Origin: JBBPZK01 sp965219175
GTDB taxonomy: Bacteria; Actinomycetota; Rubrobacteria; Rubrobacterales; Rubrobacteraceae
Reading direction: 5' to 3'
DNA: 64,000 nucleotides
Assembly (NCBI GenBank): GCA_965219175.1
Contig: CBDCNI010000001.1
Coordinates: 1,798,001 to 1,862,000 of the forward strand
Shown one piece after another: positions 24,246 to 32,649 of this stretch (position 1 is its first letter; the number at the start of each line of letters is the position of its first letter). The notes under the pieces are model-generated. The model did not search any database. It was not told the DNA's origin and was given only the letters and a program-made list of their open reading frames with translations. A program made the position numbers and the translations under genes.

Positions 24246-24857
24246 TCAAAACCTCCACACGCTCTCGACGCACCCCGGAGCCATCTTCCAGGACGGATGG
24301 CCTTCGAGAAAACCTCGAAGCTCGCTGTCCAATCCCCGCGTACCCAGGGCAATATCGGCCACTTGAGCGTCTCCCCAAACGGTTCCTGGGATGGGCGTCC
24401 ACGCCGAGGCAAAACAAGACTCGAAACCCGCTTCTTTCAGGTCTCTCGCCAGAAGCTTCCGGACGGAAGCGGGGAAATTCTGCGGTGAAGCCAGACGGAC
24501 AGCTCTTGCTTCGAGCAGAGCTTCCGTGAGGGTGGCGGTCTCGTTTATGGTCCTCATGGCAGCGTCGAGGGCGGCGGTGAGATTTTCTTCAGAGAGAGCC
24601 ATTATTCGGGCTGATAATCGTCTCGTACACTCCTCCGCATCCTCGGATTCCGAGATCGAACATTTGATGCCTCCCGTCTCGATTCCAGGAAGCTTGGGGA
24701 GCAAAGGTCCGGTCGGAACCTCCTCCAGGCTGCGCCAGGTCAGGGTCGCGATGAACTCAGCGGCGCCTGCGGTGGGCGTCGGGATGGCTCCGGCCGGCTC
24801 CTCGGGGAGCAGGAGAACACTGCGGGTGCGGGGTTTGGTTCGTCCAGCGGTCTTCAG
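24246..24857 (-). CDS. Uncharacterised protein, apparent CTG start
   Basis: I do not recognise this 203-aa protein. It has no membrane segment or signal peptide; it contains a helical stretch (LSEENLTAALDAAMRTINETATLTEALLEARAV) and a Trp/Gly/Pro-containing C-terminal part. The frame is in phase with no ATG, GTG or TTG near the plausible beginning; CTG 24857 overlaps the pyrG TGA (CTGA) and has AAAGGAG about 11 bases upstream, so a CTG start coupled to pyrG is likely. A longer version starting at 24941 would lie inside pyrG. The 91 bases between it and the Ald-like gene show nothing convincing. Confidence 0.55.
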   Translation of the reverse strand: MKTAGRTKPRTRSVLLLPEEPAGAIPTPTAGAAEFIATLTWRSLEEVPTGPLLPKLPGIETGGIKCSISESEDAEECTRRLSARIMALSEENLTAALDAAMRTINETATLTEALLEARAVRLASPQNFPASVRKLLARDLKEAGFESCFASAWTPIPGTVWGDAQVADIALGTRGLDSELRGFLEGHPSWKMAPGCVESVWRF

Positions 24858-26536
24858 CGGGCGGCCCGCTCCTTTGACTGATCTTCGGTTTCGATCCCGT
24901 CTTTCGAGACCTCGCTTTCTTCTTTGGACACGCTCTCGCAAGCCCCTATGAAACCCGCAAAGAGTGGGTGCGGCCTCAGTGGGCGGCTCTTGAACTCGGG
25001 ATGGAACTGGCTCCCGATAAAGAACGGATGATCTTTCAGTTCGGCGATCTCGACCAACCGCCCGTCCGGGGAAGTGCCGGAGAAGACCATGCCGGCTTCT
25101 TCGAGTGTTTCCCGGTAGTCGTTGTTGACTTCGTAGCGGTGGCGGTGGCGCTCGTCAACCAGGTCCGTGTCGTAGACCTCGGCGGCGAGTGTTCCGGGCA
25201 CGAGTTCGCAAGGGTAGCGACCGAGGCGCATCGTGCCGCCCATATCAACGCCTATTTGATCCGCCATGATGTCTATGACCGCGTGCGGGCTCTCCTCGTC
25301 GAACTCGGTCGAGTTGGCCCTCTCAAGACCCGCTACGTTCCGGGCGAACTCTATGACCGCTATCTGCATCCCGAGGCACAACCCGAGATACGGAGTCCCA
25401 CTCTCACGGGCGTAGCGGGCGGCGCGGATCTTACCCTCCGTACCGCGATTCCCGAAGCCCGGCAACACCAGAACCCCATCGGCCCCTTCGAGCCGCGCGA
25501 ACGTAGTATCGCCGTCGGTCAGGTCTTCGGAGTCGACCCAGTCAAGTTCCACCTGCACGCCGTGGGCGGCGCCCGCGTGCTTGAGCGCCTCGACTATCGA
25601 GAGGTAGGAGTCCTGGAGCTTTATATACTTCCCGACGATGGCAACCCGGACGCTCCCGTCCGCCCCGAGTATCCTATCCACCAGGTTGCGCCACTCTCCG
25701 AGATCAGCCGTCGGAGCCGGTAGGTTGAGCTTTTCGAGCGCCAGATCGTCCAGGCCCGCGTCGTGCAACCTCAGGGGGATATCGTAGAGCGTCGGGGCGT
25801 TCTCTGCCGGGATGACCGAGTCTAGCTCCGCGTCGCCGAACAGCGCGATCTTACGCCGGATATCCTCCCCTATCGGACGGTCGGCCCGGCAGATGAGTAT
25901 GTCCGGGGAAATCCCGATCTCGCGAAGCCGCTGCGTCGAATGCTGCGTCGGCTTCGTCTTCAACTCTCCGGCTGCCTCTATATACGGCACGTAGGAAACG
26001 TGGACGTAGAGGACGTTCTTACGCCCGACGTCGTTCCGGAACTGCCTTATGGCTTCGAGGAACGGCAGACTCTCTATATCGCCGACCGTACCCCCGATCT
26101 CCGTTATGACGATGTCATTCTCCTGGCCGAGGCGACCGATGCGGTTCTTTATCTCGTTGGTAATGTGGGGAATGACCTGCACGGTAGCGCCTAGGTAATC
26201 TCCCCGCCGCTCCCGCTGGATGACCTCCCAGTACACACTCCCGGTCGTCACGTTCGAGAGCTTGCCCAGGTTCTCATCCAGAAACCGCTCGTAATGTCCG
26301 AGGTCCAGGTCCGTCTCGGCCCCATCCTCCGTGACAAAGACCTCACCGTGCTGATAAGGATTCATCGTCCCAGGGTCCACGTTGATGTAAGGGTCGAACT
26401 TCTGCAAAACGACCCGATACCCCCGGCTCTTCAAGAGCATCCCGAGCGCCGCCGCGCTGGTCCCCTTGCCGATGGACGATACGACCCCGCCCGTTACGAA
26501 AACATACTTGGTCCCGTACTCGCTCAAATCCCCCAC
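24854..26536 (-). CDS. pyrG: CTP synthase
   Basis: Makes CTP from UTP with glutamine. The 560-aa enzyme has the N-terminal synthetase domain (FVTGGVVSSIGKGTSAAALG; DPGTMNPYQHGEVFVTEDGAETDLDLGHYERF in pieces) and a C-terminal class I glutamine amidotransferase domain with nucleophile Cys in PYLGLCLGMQ and HPEF near the end. Start GTG 26536. It completes pyrimidine synthesis together with the pyr operon at the right end of the window. No pyrG attenuator of the Firmicute type (initial G-run) was apparent. Confidence 0.97.
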   Translation of the reverse strand: MGDLSEYGTKYVFVTGGVVSSIGKGTSAAALGMLLKSRGYRVVLQKFDPYINVDPGTMNPYQHGEVFVTEDGAETDLDLGHYERFLDENLGKLSNVTTGSVYWEVIQRERRGDYLGATVQVIPHITNEIKNRIGRLGQENDIVITEIGGTVGDIESLPFLEAIRQFRNDVGRKNVLYVHVSYVPYIEAAGELKTKPTQHSTQRLREIGISPDILICRADRPIGEDIRRKIALFGDAELDSVIPAENAPTLYDIPLRLHDAGLDDLALEKLNLPAPTADLGEWRNLVDRILGADGSVRVAIVGKYIKLQDSYLSIVEALKHAGAAHGVQVELDWVDSEDLTDGDTTFARLEGADGVLVLPGFGNRGTEGKIRAARYARESGTPYLGLCLGMQIAVIEFARNVAGLERANSTEFDEESPHAVIDIMADQIGVDMGGTMRLGRYPCELVPGTLAAEVYDTDLVDERHRHRYEVNNDYRETLEEAGMVFSGTSPDGRLVEIAELKDHPFFIGSQFHPEFKSRPLRPHPLFAGFIGACESVSKEESEVSKDGIETEDQSKERAAR

Positions 26537-26759
26537 GCCCCAAACCCTAGCAATGTAATACGCCAGCCTCCTCTACTCTTCACGACACCAGACACTCGAA
26601 CTCAGACGCCCCTCATCAACGCCAATAATACGCCCCAAAACACGAAAATAAAACAGCCCACTCCCTACCGACTACGATTTCCGGTTTCCCTGCTCCCCAA
26701 CTCCCCAGCAAGTAGCATCTCAGTGTTTGTATTATATATAATTACATCGGTATGGGACA
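26537..26759. other. 223-bp intergenic region upstream of pyrG
   Basis: The largest gene-free stretch. The left part is C-rich and G-poor; the right part is AT-rich with GTATTATATATAAT (26729-26742), which holds a minus-strand TATAAT that could serve pyrG, though no clear -35 is spaced from it. AATAATAC (26624-26631) and GTATTATA (26729-26736) are near-matches to the CATAATAC motif, and the plus strand changes from C-rich to G-rich at the latter. No RNA gene seen. Confidence 0.45.
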
Positions 26760-27098
26760 TCAGGTTTCTTCATTAGATTGGTCTATGGCGCTGGGAGATT
26801 CCATCTTTTCTCCGCGTTGGAAGGCTGCTCGGGCTATTACGTGGGCAGAGACGGGGGCGGTCAGGAGTAGGAAGGCTCCGGTTAGGAGGGCGCGGAGGAT
26901 GATCGCCGGGTCGCCGGTGACGGTTGAGGCGATGAGCAAAGATATTACGCCGAGGAAGACCGCTTTGGCCGCCGCGTGCAATCTGGCGTAGGTATCCGGC
27001 ATCCAAACCATGCCGTAGACGCCGATGGTCATCACGAAGACGCCGAGGACTACGAGGGCGTCGGCGAGCCAGGGGAGTATGTTCTGCAGAACTGTCAG
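26760..27098 (-). CDS. mnhG: Mrp antiporter subunit G, apparent CTG start
   Basis: Small membrane subunit of the seven-part Mrp Na+/H+ antiporter. Conserved core: VMTIGVYGMVWMPDTYARLHAAAKAVFLG. The first usual start (GTG 27035) would cut off most of the first membrane helix. In frame, CTG 27098 overlaps the mnhF TGA (CTGA) with GAGGA 5 bases upstream, and adds LTVLQNILPWLADALVVLGVF, completing the helix and giving 112 aa, near family length. Last gene of the operon. Confidence 0.85.
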   Translation of the reverse strand: MTVLQNILPWLADALVVLGVFVMTIGVYGMVWMPDTYARLHAAAKAVFLGVISLLIASTVTGDPAIILRALLTGAFLLLTAPVSAHVIARAAFQRGEKMESPSAIDQSNEET

Positions 27099-27361
27099 AA
27101 GATCCTCTTTTCGCCGTGGTAGCGGGCTGCGCCGAGCGTGCCTATAAAGGCGAGGAGCGAGAGCACGAGGGCCGCGTTCAGGTAGTAGGGCGTGCGGAAG
27201 GCGTCAACGAAGAGGGTTAGTATGGCTACGAGTATGAGGGTCAGGGTGTCTAGCGCCAGGATGCGTCCGGCGGTCGAGCGGATCCGAACGACGGCCAGCA
27301 CTCCGACGATCAGGAGCACGGTCATCCAGACCGAGGCGATGTAGAAGACTATCTCGTGCAA
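27095..27361 (-). CDS. mnhF: Mrp antiporter subunit F
   Basis: An 88-aa protein with three membrane helices (FYIASVWMTVLLIVGVLAVVRI, ALDTLTLILVAILTLFV, YYLNAALVLSLLAFIGTLGAARY), the MnhF pattern. Start TTG 27361 has AAAGGAG a few bases upstream. It forms part of the mnhA-G complex, which exports Na+ (or other cations) in exchange for protons. Confidence 0.88.
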   Translation of the reverse strand: MHEIVFYIASVWMTVLLIVGVLAVVRIRSTAGRILALDTLTLILVAILTLFVDAFRTPYYLNAALVLSLLAFIGTLGAARYHGEKRIF

Positions 27362-27383
27362 GGAAACTCCTTTTCTGTGGTTC

Positions 27384-27881
27384 TCAGGGGAACACTTTGC
27401 TCTGATAGCGGCGATAGAAGGTTTGCTCGCCCTCGCGGAAAGCGTCCGGGTCGCTCGCGTCTATGATGTGGATCAGCATTACGTCCCTCTCCCGGTCGAC
27501 GCCGACGAGCACGCTCCCCGGCGAAAGCGTCGTCGAGAGCGCCGAGACCGCGACCCCGAGCGGCGTCCTCTCCCCTATCGGCACCGCCACTATGCCGGGG
27601 GTTTTTAGCTCTCTGAGATGAAGCGTCACCAGAGCAACCTCCCAGGTCCCGGCGATGACCCGACCCGCCGTCACGGCCGCGAAAGGCCAGAAAGCGAGAA
27701 ACTTGCGCGGGATGCCTCCTCCTCCGACGCGCTGCTCTTCGAAGATAAAGCGCCTGAAAAGAAAGAGCAAGACTCCAGAGACGGCGAATCCTATCACGAG
27801 GTCCCACGGCTTGAAGCTCGCCAGCACGAGCGCGTAGGTGAGGGTCAGGAGGAGAAGGTAGAGTAGGATGCGCATCGTCAT
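27384..27881 (-). CDS. mnhE: Mrp antiporter subunit E
   Basis: A 165-aa subunit with two or three N-terminal membrane helices (ILLYLLLLTLTYALVLASF, DLVIGFAVSGVLLFLF) followed by the conserved soluble part: ERTPLGVAVSALSTTLSPGSVLVGV, then HIIDASDPDAF. The N-terminus adjoins the end of mnhD. MnhE is needed for assembly of the complex. Confidence 0.9.
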   Translation of the reverse strand: MTMRILLYLLLLTLTYALVLASFKPWDLVIGFAVSGVLLFLFRRFIFEEQRVGGGGIPRKFLAFWPFAAVTAGRVIAGTWEVALVTLHLRELKTPGIVAVPIGERTPLGVAVSALSTTLSPGSVLVGVDRERDVMLIHIIDASDPDAFREGEQTFYRRYQSKVFP

Positions 27882-29281
27882 TAGCGGGAGCTTCCGAGTA
27901 CGTTCGCGGCGGCTTCGCTGAGAGCCAGCAGGGGTTCCGGCCAGAGGCCGCCGACGAGGACGAGCGCTGCCAGGGAGATCAGCAACACGCGCGCCGGCAA
28001 TGGAGAAGGTTTCTGTTCCTCTTGAGTCTCATCATCGGAGGTCATCATGTAGGTCCTCTGGTAGACCTGGAAAGAGTAAACGAACGAAAGAGCGCCGCCG
28101 ATGAAGATCAAGGCGACCAACACGGCGCTTCCCGGAACGCCGCTAACGGAGAGTCCAGCCCTAAAGAGGACCAGTTTGCTCAGGAATCCGGCGGCAGGCG
28201 GCACCCCGGCCACGCTAAAAGCCCCGACAGCAAAAGCCGCTCCCACGAGCCGGCCGCGAGAGCCGGTAGCGAGGAAGAGGACCGCCTTGTTCGCGGAGTT
28301 GACGATGGCGTACAGGACGGCGGCCGCGTAGCTGACTTGGCCGCCGATCCCTATAGCTATAAGTATGTAGCCCGCCTGGCCTATAGCCGAGTAGGCCATG
28401 ACTTCCGCCGGCAAGCGGCGTGAGATGGCCTGAAGGGCGCCGTAGAGGATACTAGCGCTGCCCAGAACGAGGAGTACGAGCGCCCCGCCGGACGCCTGTT
28501 CGGGCAGGATATCGGCTCCGAATCGGAGGAGGCCGTAGCTCCCGATGTTCGCCAGGGCGCCGGCGAGTATCGCCGAGACGGAAGAGTTACTGCCGACGTA
28601 GACCGCCGGGAGCCAGAAGTGGAAAGGGAAAAGACCGATCTTCAGGCCGAAAGCGACGAAAATCGCGATCCACACGGAGACCGTGGAGGCGAACTCAGCG
28701 TTCTTTACCCGGTCGGCAACCGTCGCCATATCGAGGCTGCCGGTGAGGTGGTAGAGGGCGGCGATCCCGACGACGAAAATGATTGAGCCTAGCAAGTTCA
28801 CGATCGCGAAGACGAAAGCGGCCCGGATCTGGTAGTCGTGCTCCCGGTAGGCGGCGAGGATATACGCGGAGGTCATGGAGATCTCGAAAAAGACGTAGAA
28901 GTTGAAGATGTCACCGGTCAAAAACAGGCCCACGAGGCCGCTGTTCAAGAACAACACGAGCGCCGGGAAAGTCCGGGTCCCAACGCCGACGATGACCTCG
29001 TACAGTAGAGAAGCCAGGATCACCGCGCAAGAGATAAGCGCGAAGGCGATTCCGAGGGCGTCGGCGCGGAGTGTGATCCCAACGCCCTCGGGCCAGCCGC
29101 CCACAACCATCTCGACCGGGCCGTTTGTGAGGACCCTTGTCGCAAGCAGGCAGAGTGAAGCAAAGCCGGCGGTCTGTCCGGCGACGGCGAACCATCCGAC
29201 CCAGGTCTTCCTGCCGTCAAGGAGGGCGAGAACGGCCGCAACGACCCAGGTCAGCATTACGGTGATCGAAAGCAAGATCAC
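27881..29281 (-). CDS. mnhD: Mrp antiporter subunit D
   Basis: A 466-aa proton-pump-type subunit homologous to complex I NuoM/NuoN, with about 14 membrane helices. The TM5 glutamate region FYVFFEISMTSAYILAAY and the lysine-bearing GLKIGLFPFHFWLPAVYVGSNSSVSAILAG are visible. Its start overlaps the mnhC stop (GTGA). Confidence 0.93.
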   Translation of the reverse strand: MILLSITVMLTWVVAAVLALLDGRKTWVGWFAVAGQTAGFASLCLLATRVLTNGPVEMVVGGWPEGVGITLRADALGIAFALISCAVILASLLYEVIVGVGTRTFPALVLFLNSGLVGLFLTGDIFNFYVFFEISMTSAYILAAYREHDYQIRAAFVFAIVNLLGSIIFVVGIAALYHLTGSLDMATVADRVKNAEFASTVSVWIAIFVAFGLKIGLFPFHFWLPAVYVGSNSSVSAILAGALANIGSYGLLRFGADILPEQASGGALVLLVLGSASILYGALQAISRRLPAEVMAYSAIGQAGYILIAIGIGGQVSYAAAVLYAIVNSANKAVLFLATGSRGRLVGAAFAVGAFSVAGVPPAAGFLSKLVLFRAGLSVSGVPGSAVLVALIFIGGALSFVYSFQVYQRTYMMTSDDETQEEQKPSPLPARVLLISLAALVLVGGLWPEPLLALSEAAANVLGSSR

Positions 29282-29682
29282 GAGTCGTCTTCCCGTGTCG
29301 GGTCGGCGCTCTCGGGTGGTTCTCCGCGTTCGAGTGCCTCGGCTTCTCTCACTTCTATCTCGGAAATAACTTCGAGGTCCACGGAGTTGTGAGAGACGTA
29401 GAGCCGGTAGACCAGGCTAAGGAGCAGGGCCGTGACGCTGGAGCTTATAACCAGCGCCGTCAGGGCCATCGCCTGCACCAGCGGGTCGCTCACGTCTACG
29501 CCGTCGGGTATCGGGTAGATAGGAGGCCGTCCGCGGGAGAGACCTGCGGCGATGATAAACAATATCGACGCGTTGGAAATCAGAATCATCCCGATAACCA
29601 CCCGGATCAAGTTCCGCTGCAAGACCAGATAAGCGCCGGACCCGAAGATGACCGCGACGACTAGTGAGATCACCAGCGTCAA
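29278..29682 (-). CDS. mnhC: Mrp antiporter subunit C
   Basis: A 134-aa NuoK-like subunit with three membrane helices (LVISLVVAVIFGSGAYLVL; VVIGMILISNASILFIIAAG; LVQAMALTALVISSSVTALLLSLVYRLY). The acidic C-terminal tail is longer than usual (about 25 residues). It overlaps both neighbours by 4 bases. Confidence 0.92.
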   Translation of the reverse strand: MTLVISLVVAVIFGSGAYLVLQRNLIRVVIGMILISNASILFIIAAGLSRGRPPIYPIPDGVDVSDPLVQAMALTALVISSSVTALLLSLVYRLYVSHNSVDLEVISEIEVREAEALERGEPPESADPTREDDS

Positions 29683-30152
29683 GAGACCGTCTCACTTTCT
29701 TCCGCTACAGTGGGATTGTCTACCTTGTCCTTACCGGTTCTGGCGACGAGCCGCATCGAGCCGACGGCGAACCCGACGACCAGCAGGAATATCCCGGCGT
29801 CAAAGGCGACCGCCGTGATCAACTCCAGGGTACCCAGGTAGATAACCTTCGAGCCAGGCGGCGGGAAATGGGTCAGGAGCGGCTCGCCTAGAAAGAGCGG
29901 GAAGATGGCGACGAAAAGAGCCAACAAGAGCCCGCCGATACCGGCCGCTTCCATGCCGCGCACGGGCATCAGACTCTCGACCTTCTCCCGACCGAAGGCG
30001 ATGTACTGGAGCAGGATGCCGAGCGACGCGACTATGCCGGCCGAGAACCCGTCACCCGGCTGGGCGTATCCTTTGACGAAAATGGCGACCGCCGCGACCA
30101 GCGTCGGGAGCAGCAAGAGCCGCGCCACGGCCTGCGTCAGGGCGCTCGTCAC
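29679..30152 (-). CDS. mnhB: Mrp antiporter subunit B
   Basis: A 157-aa MnhB-domain membrane protein with about four helices, including GYAQPGDGFSAGIVASLGILLQYIAFG, the family signature (PGGGFxxG variant). It overlaps the stop of mnhA, whose C-terminus carries a related domain. Confidence 0.9.
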   Translation of the reverse strand: MTSALTQAVARLLLLPTLVAAVAIFVKGYAQPGDGFSAGIVASLGILLQYIAFGREKVESLMPVRGMEAAGIGGLLLALFVAIFPLFLGEPLLTHFPPPGSKVIYLGTLELITAVAFDAGIFLLVVGFAVGSMRLVARTGKDKVDNPTVAEESETVS

Positions 30153-32461
30153 GGCAGCCTCCCGCGTCCGAGCAAGGTCGCGACGGCCAGCAGGATCAGG
30201 GCGACCACGGTGATCTCACCTAGAGTATCCAGACCGCGAAAATCGGCCAGAATTACCGTAACGACGTCTTTAGCGTGAGCCTCGGGGGTGAGCTTTATCA
30301 GGCGGCTTGCGACCCCTTTCTCCGGGTACGGCTGGGAGAGCGTACCCCATACCACGGCCATGACGAAGGCGGCCGCCACTGTGGCGACCATCATCTTACG
30401 CCACGCACTCCCACCCTTCGAGCTATCCGACCCGGCACGGAGGGTCTCGGCTGGGATCAAACGCATTGTCCCGAAGATAAGCAACGTCAAAAAGGTCTCG
30501 ATGAGTACGGCGACCAGCGCAACGTCCGGCGCCCCGAAGAAGGCAAAAGCGACCGAGATGGAGAAGCCCGCGCTGGATATCACGAGAGCCAGGGTGACGT
30601 GTTTTATCGTCAGGCACGTCGCGAAGGCGGCGATGGCGGCGGAGAGCAGGGCCAGCAGCAGCGGCAGGTCCCCGGCTGTGATCCCCCCGACCTTATATAC
30701 GCCACGGATCGGCGTCGTCACCACCCCAATCCCGACGAGTATCCCGGCGGGGATGAGGATGGCTATGACCCTTCCACGCAGGTCCCGGACCTCCGCCATA
30801 TGCGCCCTGTCGGAGAGCTTGTTCAACCCTTCCAACCCAACCGCGTACAACCGCTCCGGTCCAAGTTTCTCCCCGATTGTGGCGAACAACTCGGCGGCGC
30901 CCGACCAAATAGGGCGGGAGGCGATAAGAACCGTACCAAGTCCGAAAGTCGCCAGCGCCAGCAGGTTCTCGGGACGGACGTCGAAGTGATAAGCGGGCTC
31001 GACGCTCTCGACGGAGGCTGCGTAAGAGACGGCGCCTGCCGCCCTTGCGAGCACGGCGAAAGGCCCCACGAAGACGCCGCCGGCCAGCGCGAAGAGCCCG
31101 AGACCGGCCACAGGCGCGACGAGCGAAAATGGGATCTTGTGTGCGTCGGCCCCGACCTCCCCGAGGAAGATGCCGCCCCAGAACCTCCAGGTATAAGCCA
31201 GGGTCAGGACGGCGGCAAATAGGGAGATCCCGATAAAGACCGGCCCTCGCTCTAAAGCGGCGGCGAATAGCAATTCGTCCTTGAAGAAGCCGATGGTCAG
31301 AGGAAAAGCGGCCAGACCCGCCGCCGCGACCCCACCGGAGACGGCGAGGACCGGCATCCGCCGGGCGAGTCCGCCGAGGTGCGAGAGCCTGTTCTCTCCC
31401 GTCGCCTCCGTGACCGCCCCGGCCGTTAGGAAAAGGGCGCTCTTTGAAAGGGCGTGGGCGATGACGTAGAAGGATGCTCCGGCCGCCCCGTACTTGCCTC
31501 CGAGCCCGAACATGAACACGACGTAGCCGTACTGGGAGATCGTAGAGTACGCCAAGAGTTGCTTGAGCACGTCCTGTGTGAGCGCCAGGATACCGCCGAC
31601 AGCTATCGAGGCGGCCCCGATGATGAGGAAACCAGTCAGCAGAGTGTCGCTCTTCTGGAGCAGCGGGTACACGCGCCCGATCAGGAGTACACCGGCGGCC
31701 ACCATCGCGGCGGAATGTAGGTAGGCCGAGACCGGGGTCGGGGCGGCCATCGCCCGAGGCAGCCAGAACTGCAGCGGGACCTGGGCACTCTTCGCAAGAC
31801 CCGCGACGGCAATGAAGGCTCCGGCGGTGGTTAGCAGAGGTCCCGCCTCCGTGAGCCGGGCGAGTTGCGGGATAGAGAAAGTCCCGTAGGCTGCGTAGAA
31901 CATCAGGGCGCCTATGAGGAGAAGTACGGCGGTTATTCCGGTGATGAGGAGCGCCATGAGGGCGGAGTAGCGGGACTCTTCTTCGTGCTCGTCGTAGCCG
32001 ATCAGGTAGTAGGAGGCGACAGCGGTAAGGTCCCAGAAGACGAAGAGAAGGATCAGGTCCTGCGACATCGCCAGCCCGACCATCGAGCCCATAAAAAGCA
32101 ACATAAAGAAGTAAAAGCGCGGCGCGGCCGCCTCCGGTTTCCCCTCGTGCTCCAGATGTAGCGGCAGATATCGCCAGGAGTAGACTAGAACCGCGAAACC
32201 AACCCCCGTGGCGAGCAGGGAATAGAGGGCTGCGAGACCATCCATTTTCACCGCGAAACGGAGGTCGAGGGTGGGAGCCCACGCGAAATTCACTTCCCCG
32301 CCTCCCGAGAGCCAGGCGTAGAGCGTCGCCCCGGCGGCCAGAGCCGCAAGCACCGCCCCAACAGGAGCCGATAGAGAAGGACGGAGCAAGCCGGCGAACG
32401 CCGCGACGGGCGCGGCTACGAGAGCCAGGACGAGCGGCGCGAGTATTGCCGGGGCCGTCAG
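30149..32461 (-). CDS. mnhA: Mrp antiporter subunit A, CTG start
   Basis: The large NuoL-like subunit, about 20 membrane helices, including the proton-pathway segment FVFWDLTAVASYYLIGYDEHEEES and the C-terminal MnhB-like part (FFGAPDVALVAVLIETFLTLLIFG). The first usual start (TTG 32389) removes the first helix. Upstream in frame only CTG 32461 is available before an adjoining in-frame TAA, and GGGAG sits 6 bases before the CTG; this adds TAPAILAPLVLALVAAPVAAF, a typical N-terminal helix, giving 770 aa. This is the clearest CTG start in the window. First gene of mnhA-B-C-D-E-F-G. Confidence 0.92.
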   Translation of the reverse strand: MTAPAILAPLVLALVAAPVAAFAGLLRPSLSAPVGAVLAALAAGATLYAWLSGGGEVNFAWAPTLDLRFAVKMDGLAALYSLLATGVGFAVLVYSWRYLPLHLEHEGKPEAAAPRFYFFMLLFMGSMVGLAMSQDLILLFVFWDLTAVASYYLIGYDEHEEESRYSALMALLITGITAVLLLIGALMFYAAYGTFSIPQLARLTEAGPLLTTAGAFIAVAGLAKSAQVPLQFWLPRAMAAPTPVSAYLHSAAMVAAGVLLIGRVYPLLQKSDTLLTGFLIIGAASIAVGGILALTQDVLKQLLAYSTISQYGYVVFMFGLGGKYGAAGASFYVIAHALSKSALFLTAGAVTEATGENRLSHLGGLARRMPVLAVSGGVAAAGLAAFPLTIGFFKDELLFAAALERGPVFIGISLFAAVLTLAYTWRFWGGIFLGEVGADAHKIPFSLVAPVAGLGLFALAGGVFVGPFAVLARAAGAVSYAASVESVEPAYHFDVRPENLLALATFGLGTVLIASRPIWSGAAELFATIGEKLGPERLYAVGLEGLNKLSDRAHMAEVRDLRGRVIAILIPAGILVGIGVVTTPIRGVYKVGGITAGDLPLLLALLSAAIAAFATCLTIKHVTLALVISSAGFSISVAFAFFGAPDVALVAVLIETFLTLLIFGTMRLIPAETLRAGSDSSKGGSAWRKMMVATVAAAFVMAVVWGTLSQPYPEKGVASRLIKLTPEAHAKDVVTVILADFRGLDTLGEITVVALILLAVATLLGRGRLP

Positions 32462-32649
32462 TTAACGCTCCCGACCCGGTCTCACGGCTACGTCTGGTGG
32501 TTCGGGGTTCGTGGGTTGCTCCAACTACATCTCCCGGATCTTTGGCGGCGGATTTTCCGAGGCAAGTTTAGCGGCTAGCCCGCCACTTTATAGTAGCTTA
32601 TGACACGTTAGTTGGAGTCGAGGCCCACCCGGTAGTTGTGGGAGTGACC
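32462..32649. other. 188-bp intergenic region upstream of mnhA
   Basis: Separates the FTR1 gene end (32650) from mnhA. Apart from the mnhA ribosome site GGGAG (on minus, about 32468-32472) I see no clear promoter, RNA or hairpin. A TTTATAGT-like AT patch lies near 32587. Confidence 0.3.

Noticed and set aside
24151..24261. Small open frame between the unknown gene and the Ald-like gene
   Set aside because: About 35 codons, with no well-placed start and no recognisable protein; it could be a frameshifted tail, but nothing supports that.
30693..32282. A 529-codon open frame on the minus strand inside mnhA
   Set aside because: It is a shifted-frame shadow: Arg/Gly/Pro-rich, no domain, while mnhA in the other frame is clearly conserved. 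Many similar long shadows (for example in ftsK, carB, der, scpB) were left out for the same reason.
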